Source of the DNA: Hondaea fermentalgiana
Taxonomy: Eukaryota > Sar > Bigyra > Thraustochytrida > Thraustochytriidae
Reading direction: 5' to 3'
Assembly (NCBI GenBank): GCA_014084085.1
Contig: NPFB01000020.1
Coordinates: 173,466-237,465 of the forward strand
Length of the DNA: 64,000 nt
A model generated the notes under the pieces. The model searched no databases, was not told where the DNA came from, and saw only the letters and a program-made list of their open reading frames with translations. This document shows, one piece after another, positions 60,201 through 64,000 of this stretch (position 1 is its first letter; each line of letters opens with the position of its first letter). Position numbers and translations under genes: made by a program.

Positions 60201-63200
60201 TTCGGCGAGAATCTCGAGCAGCTCGTCGTTGGAAAGAAAAAAGAAGCGTGAAAAATACAGTCGCTTGGTCTCCAAGTACGAGCTTAGACCCTTGTTGATT
60301 TGCTCCAGCATCTCGTCGATTTCGTGGAACTGCTCGAGAAGATGGTCTACCTTGGCAATAAAGGTCACCTTTGGCGCCGAGTGGACAAGGTCCATGATAT
60401 CACGCCACATTTTGCTCACCTGTTGGAAAGTTTGGCCTTCGTTTGGCATTTGCCGCATAATGTCTTCCGAGGCAAAAATAGGGTCAAGGTACAACCAAGC
60501 TGTCTGCACCTTGATCCAGGCGTCAATGAGGTCCCGCGTGTACACAAGAAAGTGTTCCCATTCTGCCATTTTCTCTTCCATGAATTTGCAATACGGCGAT
60601 CCCCGCATGGTTTGCGTTTTCACCAGATGATCGTCCAACAGCGTTTGCAGCTCGTCGAGGTTGCCGCCCTGAAGAATGAATGTGCCTGTGTCCTTGTACG
60701 ACTGTGTTGCGTATTCGAGCGGAGCCCACTCTGCCATCATCTTGGTGTGCGCATTTTCAATGGCGTGTTCCTTGGAAGCACCTTCGGAAATGGCCTCGAG
60801 GGCCTCCACATGTTCTCCGACCTGGAGTTCGATAAGACGCGACAGCGTCATGTTGTCGTCAGGAACGATCGGGAACCCAAGCAAGTCGGAAATTTGCGTC
60901 CAGTGACGCTCGCGAAGGCCATCATTAGAGATGATGCTAAGAAGGGGGATGTCATCCCGAAACTCGTTCAACTTGGCCTTGATCGCGTCGGCGCAGCTGG
61001 CAACCGCCGGTGCCTCATCCTTGAGGCTTTCTGCTAGCTGGTGCGCAGCGCGGAACATCTCTCCTACTTCCCGCTCGACGTGTTCGCCATCGAGAGTGAA
61101 GACCACACCGTGGTTCCAACGTTGAAATTGAGTCTGAAAACGGTTGGCCAAGCTCCAAAAGGTCTCGAATGGCTTGAGGGCCTCATCGACAAGCGTCAGC
61201 GCCTTAAATTCAGTGCTTGTGAGTCCAAGTCGATCTTCTTCGTCGTGCAAAAGGTCTGCGCGCCGTTTTGCACCTTCAACAAGAGCACGTGCCTCCTCCG
61301 TGGCCCGCAATTGTGCCTTGGCGTGACGCATATCACCCTGATCCTTCAGCTTGGCGACGGACTTTGAAATAGACGAAAGCTCTTGGATAAAACGGTCCCG
61401 GTCGAGTTGGAACTGTCCTTCGAGCTGTTCGCGCTCGCGCCTCAGCATCGCTGCAGCATCTTCCACAAGATGGTCCACCTTGTGGACCCACGAGTACGTG
61501 ATGCCAAGAGGGCGGAGGAGATCTGCCTCAACCTGCATTTGATTCCGAAAAATGAAATCGAGGCGGTGCTTCACGTCGGCCACATCCGCGAGGAGGGCGT
61601 CAAGCCCCTTGCTCTGAAACCCGCGCAGGTACTCTTCAGCATCAATGAGCGCGTGAGAGTCCGCTGGGACCTTGGCCAGACGCTCGGCGGACTCGCTGAA
61701 AGCCTTGCAGACGTCAAGATTGCGACGAATGTTGTCTTGCACGGCAAAGCGAAGCAGGTGCTGTCGCTGCGCCTCGATTTCGGCCAAAATTTGCGAGTTG
61801 AGATCCTGACAATCGATGGTCTGCGCGCCGAGAACGGCCGTCTCCTTCGTTTCTGCACAAACGCGCATCTGCATTTGCGCAAGCGCGTCAAGCTCGTCTT
61901 GCAGTTCTTGAAGACGTGTGCTGGGTCGCAGCTTGCTGTTGAGAGCGTCCCAGGCGTTGAAGATGGGTTCGAACGGCACGTACATGGCAATTGCAGTCTG
62001 GCACGAGGCGTTACTTGCGATGAGAATGTCCTCGATACGCTGCCGAAAACGGGACACGGAATCCTCGGAAGGTGAGATGTCCATCACGTATGTGCTCTGC
62101 TGCGCCAGTGCCGTTGCAAGCCCTCCTTCTGCACCCTTTCCCTCGTTCGTACCATTGGGCTGACCTCGGCCTGCATTTCTGCCAGTGGACGGATCCTCTG
62201 TTGTATTGACGAGAGGCATGCTCTCGTCAATCTCGTCGAGGAATTCGAGATTGAGCCCAATGCCTTTGCGCTCAATACGTACGACTCGGTTCAGACATGT
62301 TGAGATTGTGTCGATTACGTGCGAGAGGCCATTGACAATCTTCTCGAGGTCCACCTCGAGACACACGGCCCGGGGCTGGGTTGTTGAGTCTGCACCACTA
62401 TCAACACGAGTCACGACAAGCTTGTTGTAGAAGGCGCTCCGAAGTGTCGCCGTGAGTTCAGACTTGTACGGGTGTGGTTTGCTCGCCTTGTCAGGTCCGC
62501 CACGGCCAAGCCGCAGAAAGAATGATAGTAGTCGCTGGAGTGAATCAAGGACCAGGCCTCTCAGCTGGCGAGCCATGAGCGTCGCGGCGCTCTCGAAAAG
62601 GGACTGAAGATCGTTCTGGGACATTTCACAGAGGCGAACACCAAGCGTATCGAGAGGAGGCGCGTCGCCTTTGGCAGCTTCCGTAAAGATGCGAACCACT
62701 TCAGGGTGCCACTGATGCAGAAAAATGTCTCGCACAGTTTGAGCGTGTTCAACTTGAGCTTCAACAAAGACTTCGAGCGTAGGCGGCTTCCAGCTGCATC
62801 GAAGAGCTTCGTCATCGGTTGAGGGCAAATTTACCAAGGAGAGATGCGCATAGTCTTGCCACAAGTGCAGCACCTGGCGAATCAAGGGGTTCACGAGCGT
62901 GAGATATCTCCTGATGTGCTCACGTGTGCCTTGAAACGTCTCTCTCCAGTACCGTGGAGCATCTGCATGAAAATGAACGGGATCCCTGCGCTGGCAGCTC
63001 GATGGAATATATGGAATTCCAAGTCGAGAGCGCTGCTGTGCGTCTCTCAAAATATAGTCGAGAATTGCGCGGCGCACAGCGCACTGATAGTCATATTCCA
63101 CATTTTTGGTCAAGGTCGCAACGAGGGTTTGAAAGGTTTGCACCAGACTCGAAGCATTTTCATGGGTAATTCTTGGCGCAGGAAGGAGATCGGAAACGCG

Positions 63201-63959
63201 CTGAAGCCACTCTCGCCGAATTGGAGCAAGCGTCTTATCGTCCACACCGTGCCGAACGTACCACACGTACTGCTGTGCAATATCTTCCTCTGTGCCGAGA
63301 AATGTGCGGGACGAAGTGCCTGAACGCGAAGCGAAAGGGGCCTGTTGAGGGGAGTTGACCTCTGGGCTTGTAGCTTGGTCCACTGCAGGAAGGTATGTAG
63401 CTCGCACTGCCGCTTGTTGCGCCTGAAGACTCTCCGTGGCGACAAAGGTCATTCCTTTGCCGAATCGACGTAGATTTCGGCGCTGCGCCGCGCTGTGAGC
63501 GTCGCGGGCGATGGAGTCGACATCAAAGGGCTCACGACGCTCAGGAACAGCACGCGGCGAATAATTTGGCATGTCAAGAGGATCACGATCAACCTGGCCC
63601 AGGGCCTGAGCCCGCCGTACATCGAGTGTGACAGCAGCGAGAAAATCTTCGCGATCTTGCGTGGGAGCCTTGCGATGACCCGAGAACATATCGCAGGTTG
63701 GTGACGAGTCCGTTGTTCCTTGACGCTGATGTCGGCTTGAAGCCTTTGCGGCGCTCCTGGAGGCCAGACGCTCGAGTGCCAGGACACGTGCTTCTGGTGA
63801 ATAGTAGGTCCCAATGCGATCGGGCAGTTTGCGATCAGATTCGTCTTGAGAGACATGTACAGCAGCAAGGGTGCGTGCGTGCTGGTTGAGCAGCGAGGGA
63901 TGGGCTTGCTCACCCCGAATATCCCCTGCGAGCCTCCGAAGGCTCTTTTCCCGACGCAT
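51231..63959 (-). CDS. axonemal dynein heavy chain, inner-arm single-headed type
   Basis: 4242 residues in one frame without introns. It powers sliding between axonemal doublets in flagella. The N-terminal tail and linker fill residues 1-1480. The motor has six AAA units: AAA1 P-loop GPAGTGKT (K1507), AAA2 GGPLAGKT (K1790), AAA3 GPTGTGKS (K2152) and AAA4 GVGGSGRQS (R2524, the lysine usually replaced in this class). A stalk of two coiled coils follows, with the microtubule-binding tip near 2900-2990, then AAA5 (about 3165), AAA6 and the C-terminal domain ending in HHWIIRSVALLLEPPR. Length and motifs such as FEPIDLAVASPATVSRCGM and MSDYMN fit the DNAH3/DNAH7/DNAH12 group of monomeric inner-arm dyneins. 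The ATG at 63959 is the only one seen, but the frame stays open to the window edge, so the true start may lie beyond it. Confidence 0.93.
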   Translation of the reverse strand: MRREKSLRRLAGDIRGEQAHPSLLNQHARTLAAVHVSQDESDRKLPDRIGTYYSPEARVLALERLASRSAAKASSRHQRQGTTDSSPTCDMFSGHRKAPTQDREDFLAAVTLDVRRAQALGQVDRDPLDMPNYSPRAVPERREPFDVDSIARDAHSAAQRRNLRRFGKGMTFVATESLQAQQAAVRATYLPAVDQATSPEVNSPQQAPFASRSGTSSRTFLGTEEDIAQQYVWYVRHGVDDKTLAPIRREWLQRVSDLLPAPRITHENASSLVQTFQTLVATLTKNVEYDYQCAVRRAILDYILRDAQQRSRLGIPYIPSSCQRRDPVHFHADAPRYWRETFQGTREHIRRYLTLVNPLIRQVLHLWQDYAHLSLVNLPSTDDEALRCSWKPPTLEVFVEAQVEHAQTVRDIFLHQWHPEVVRIFTEAAKGDAPPLDTLGVRLCEMSQNDLQSLFESAATLMARQLRGLVLDSLQRLLSFFLRLGRGGPDKASKPHPYKSELTATLRSAFYNKLVVTRVDSGADSTTQPRAVCLEVDLEKIVNGLSHVIDTISTCLNRVVRIERKGIGLNLEFLDEIDESMPLVNTTEDPSTGRNAGRGQPNGTNEGKGAEGGLATALAQQSTYVMDISPSEDSVSRFRQRIEDILIASNASCQTAIAMYVPFEPIFNAWDALNSKLRPSTRLQELQDELDALAQMQMRVCAETKETAVLGAQTIDCQDLNSQILAEIEAQRQHLLRFAVQDNIRRNLDVCKAFSESAERLAKVPADSHALIDAEEYLRGFQSKGLDALLADVADVKHRLDFIFRNQMQVEADLLRPLGITYSWVHKVDHLVEDAAAMLRREREQLEGQFQLDRDRFIQELSSISKSVAKLKDQGDMRHAKAQLRATEEARALVEGAKRRADLLHDEEDRLGLTSTEFKALTLVDEALKPFETFWSLANRFQTQFQRWNHGVVFTLDGEHVEREVGEMFRAAHQLAESLKDEAPAVASCADAIKAKLNEFRDDIPLLSIISNDGLRERHWTQISDLLGFPIVPDDNMTLSRLIELQVGEHVEALEAISEGASKEHAIENAHTKMMAEWAPLEYATQSYKDTGTFILQGGNLDELQTLLDDHLVKTQTMRGSPYCKFMEEKMAEWEHFLVYTRDLIDAWIKVQTAWLYLDPIFASEDIMRQMPNEGQTFQQVSKMWRDIMDLVHSAPKVTFIAKVDHLLEQFHEIDEMLEQINKGLSSYLETKRLYFSRFFFLSNDELLEILAETKDPTRVQPFLKKCFEGIKSLRFRSDDQGRPTISHMISSEGESVQLTQEIAPHEANGAVEVWLLQLEEEMCRTVKHFVREAIADYPTKSRGRWILDWAGQVVLAVGSAFWTQEVETELRGTSGGGLAAYESQLSDQLSSLVTLVRGELSKLERATLSALAVIDVHARDVVRLLAEASVSSVQDFDWTSQLRYYWENETLAVKIITSSLEYGYEYLGNSSRLVITPLTDRCYRTLMGALHLQYGGAPEGPAGTGKTETVKDLAKALARQCVVFNCSDGLDYLAMAKFFKGLASSGAWACFDEFNRIELEVLSVIAQQISSIQGAIARRAQVFEFEGTEINLRWTANVFITMNPGYAGRSELPDNLKALFRTVAMMVPDYAMIAEIILFSYGYADSRNLANKIVTTYKLCSEQLSSQDHYDYGMRAVISVLKAAGALKRQFPDEDESIIVLRSICDVNLAKFISQDLPLFKGIISDLFPGVVLPDPDYVHLTAAAEEACAAADLGIEPVPVFMEKVIQLYEMLVVRHGLMIVGGPLAGKTMSWKVLSRALTTLCERQQMPCKLADHELATDVFQINPKAVTMQQLYGCFDMVSHEWSDGVLAKTFRDACKATDNRRKWILFDGPVDAVWIENLNTVLDDNKKLCLMSGEIIAMSDYMNMVFEPIDLAVASPATVSRCGMVYMEPEKLGWRPMADAWLRRLREKVGDEGCETLREIFDWLVAPSLYFYRKNVTELAPTSDLMLVRSMTQLIDTLVYDVQTTPVPADCLEPLTVFALVWSVGGTANNAGRESFDAFFRSLTSGSSSGAGTGGAHGKESRALTQTLPKEGLVYDYFVQVDESRGVCDWKPWTSTLAQEPDFAKDAVYASIIVPTKDTARYTYLLRLAVQESRPLLFVGPTGTGKSAYTSQYLLNDLDPEAYQILMLGFSAQTSVTQVQGIIDASLDRRRKGVFGPSLGRKCVIFLDDVNMPQPETYGAQPPLELLRQGMKYGGWYDFKDLSFRHMVDCFYVAAMGPPGGGRNHVSPRFLRHFHMVGVTEFDEASMSRIFSSLMRWNMKCHGCSGIGILRAGQGAVDATMEVYRRSVQELLPTPSRSHYLFNLRDVSRVIQGMTQFVLSDASTPEDIARLWAHETLRVFGDRLVDGVDRDKLVGEMMSPAMKSHFGKDFAESFSHLADESTGMVSASGSFRESAANWTTARRVLFGSLKSSAYEQVVDLDDLRALCEAKLEEYNTISPKPMDLVMFLYAIEHTVRICRVIGTPGGNALLVGVGGSGRQSLTRLAASMRGYQVFQIELSRNYGVTDWHADLRRVLALAGGRGEDTVFLLSDAQIKEESFVEDINSLLNSGEVPNMLAADEKAELCELARAAAKQERRSVETPEALYAFVVERVRSRLHLVLAFSPIGEAFRARIRRFPSLVNCCVIDWFSEWPQDALTSVAERFLDDLDPGADEMLKATCVALCKKFHVSTAKYAKRFMQELRRPYYVTPTSYLELINAFKTMLSVKRSEVEQTLRRYEVGLEKLQFTEDSVQGMQKELQDLQPVLVRTTRQTEEMMAAVEKEQTEADKIATVVKSEEAIANEKAQSAKGIKEECEADLAKAMPVLESAIAALNTLSKSDITEVKSMKSPPDGVKLVMEALCIMMNVKPIKAKDPNDASKKINDYWEPAKKTLLSDPKLLKTLIDYDKDNIDPKVVQKATTYVENPDFDPEKIKKASRAAYGLCCWIRAMVQYDSVAKVVAPKRAALAEAEQEFELVMAGLREKQAELSKIESRVAGLARQLEECKERKRDLEQQVSDCTAKLDRAEKLISGLGGEKARWGEEAVRLRGLLGNLIGNVLVCSGMIAYLGPFTVTFRREITAAWITEAIAMHIPCSSAEEMNLVQTLGDKVKIRAWTIQGLPVDEYSIENGIMLSNSRRWPLMIDPQGQANKWVRNMEAEHELKVCKLSDANYLRTMENAVQFGHPVLLENIEESLPAALEPLLLKQVFKKGGVPSIRLGDATVEYSERFRFYMTTKLRNPHYLPEISVKVTLLNFMITPVGLEDQMLGIVVARERPDLEREKSQLIIETSKNQEMLRDIEDKILKVMSSSEGNILDDASAIEVLSKSQTVAKEISVKQEVANKTSAQIDAARQHYVPIARRAATMFFCCSDLAFVDPMYQYSLTWFVDLYEASIEKSEPQELVSRRLEVLETHFTDSLYRNICRSLFERDKLLFSFLLCMRLHADAVPPSLFRFLVSGPVRAGNEPPENPCAQWLPDTAWSAFDLLCEAMEDAGGDDALRSSLSGQDQAVWEAFYQSPQPEVKPALPTPWEEDGLLKLCVLRSLRPDRVVPAVRDYVAKTMGPRFVEPPRFDLEACWQDSRPHTPLVFVLSPGSDPMAALSKLADQRGVPLASLSLGQGQGVIAERMIDRGVVKGSWVVLQNCHLYPSWMPTLEQIVERLGHTYSKAGVGIGGGEAERPSEDFRLWLTSYPSEKMPVAILQSGVKMTNEPPKGLRSNLVRSYFTDPISDPEFFETCVSSRAREFKRLVFGLCFFHAVVQERRSFGPLGWNVPYGFNEDDLRISVRHLRMFVEGDEEDGSNSNDGLPFKALVYTIGACNYGGRVTDDQDRRLLDALLKAYMNPDLAETDNYAVSPCGLYKVPSPTSHAAYVEILRDLPAEAEPQVFGLHANADITRAQQETLELFRAVQATQPRSQADGGGDGASAEHVVEEMAESILEKLPARFDVEAARVRFPVLYEESMNTVLTQELVRYNVLTDAIRESLLDLIKATQGLVVMSAELENIFYALLDGIVPQLWMSRSYPSLRGLTGYIGDLVDRLAFFQRWVDEGTPTVFWISGIFFTQSFNTAILQNFARRHQLPIDTIDFSFVIDADASLASEKGDGALVNGMYLQGGIWDAETHAIAECRPKELYSVAPTIHLLPAVTMGSKSEEGDLSEEAKVSKYACPLYRTPDRRGVLATTGRSSNFVMMVDLPCAPGTSPHHWIIRSVALLLEPPR

Positions 63960-64000
63960 GAATCGCAGCGAGGTTTCCTCCGTCCGCGCACGCGGAGAAC

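Overview
The window looks like nuclear DNA of a flagellated, intron-poor protist, most plausibly a thraustochytrid or related stramenopile (inference). The support is as follows. Very long open reading frames run without visible introns, including a 12.7-kb dynein heavy chain. Two cilium-linked genes are present (a PDE6D-type prenyl-binding protein and an axonemal inner-arm dynein). Eukaryotic housekeeping genes are present (V-ATPase subunit C, a MIC10-like MICOS subunit, a DHHC-type enzyme). There are nuclear tRNA-Ile(AAU) genes with Pol III poly-T terminators. The non-coding DNA is GC-rich and full of microsatellites. Two 100-N gaps (1609-1708 and 50549-50648) show it is a scaffolded draft; the second gap is followed directly by a 14-base match to an Illumina adapter.

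Region 1-3743 holds the PDE6D homologue and a cluster of tRNA-Ile(AAU) sequence broken by an N gap, then about 2 kb without a convincing gene. Region 3744-26048 is a head-to-tail array of four SLC13/DASS-type divalent-anion:Na+ symporter paralogues (A 3744-5519, B 8714-10486, C 16787-18577, D 24273-26048). They are separated by 3.2, 6.3 and 5.7 kb of DNA rich in simple repeats and decayed tandem repeats. All four share an N-terminal R-E-x-E-x-G-x-V-x-P-E-S motif, SNT and SNV ion-site motifs and a C-x10-C loop. C and D look like mosaics of nearly identical and diverged blocks, which suggests gene conversion.

Region 26.3-44.0 kb carries large proteins: a BTB/Skp1-like plus leucine-rich-repeat protein; a lone tRNA-Ile(AAU) on the minus strand; a 1971-residue acidic protein with an N-terminal Myb/SANT-like module; a 1409-residue fusion of SCP2-like, FYVE zinc finger, membrane segments, ABC1/ADCK kinase-like and a degenerate beta-lactamase-like domain; and, on the minus strand, a secreted/membrane protein with GCC-type cysteine repeats, a multi-pass membrane core and C-terminal leucine-rich repeats.

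Region 44.3-64.0 kb carries an NTF2/SnoaL-like protein (-), a DHHC-family protein whose signature is DHMC with several zinc cysteines missing (+), a MIC10-like protein (-), V-ATPase subunit C (-) and an axonemal dynein heavy chain (-). The dynein frame stays open to the window edge. The genes do not form one pathway. The clearest local theme is the expanded organic-anion/sulfate-type transporter array; the most unusual single proteins are the FYVE-ADCK fusion, the DHMC enzyme and the GCC-repeat/membrane/LRR protein.
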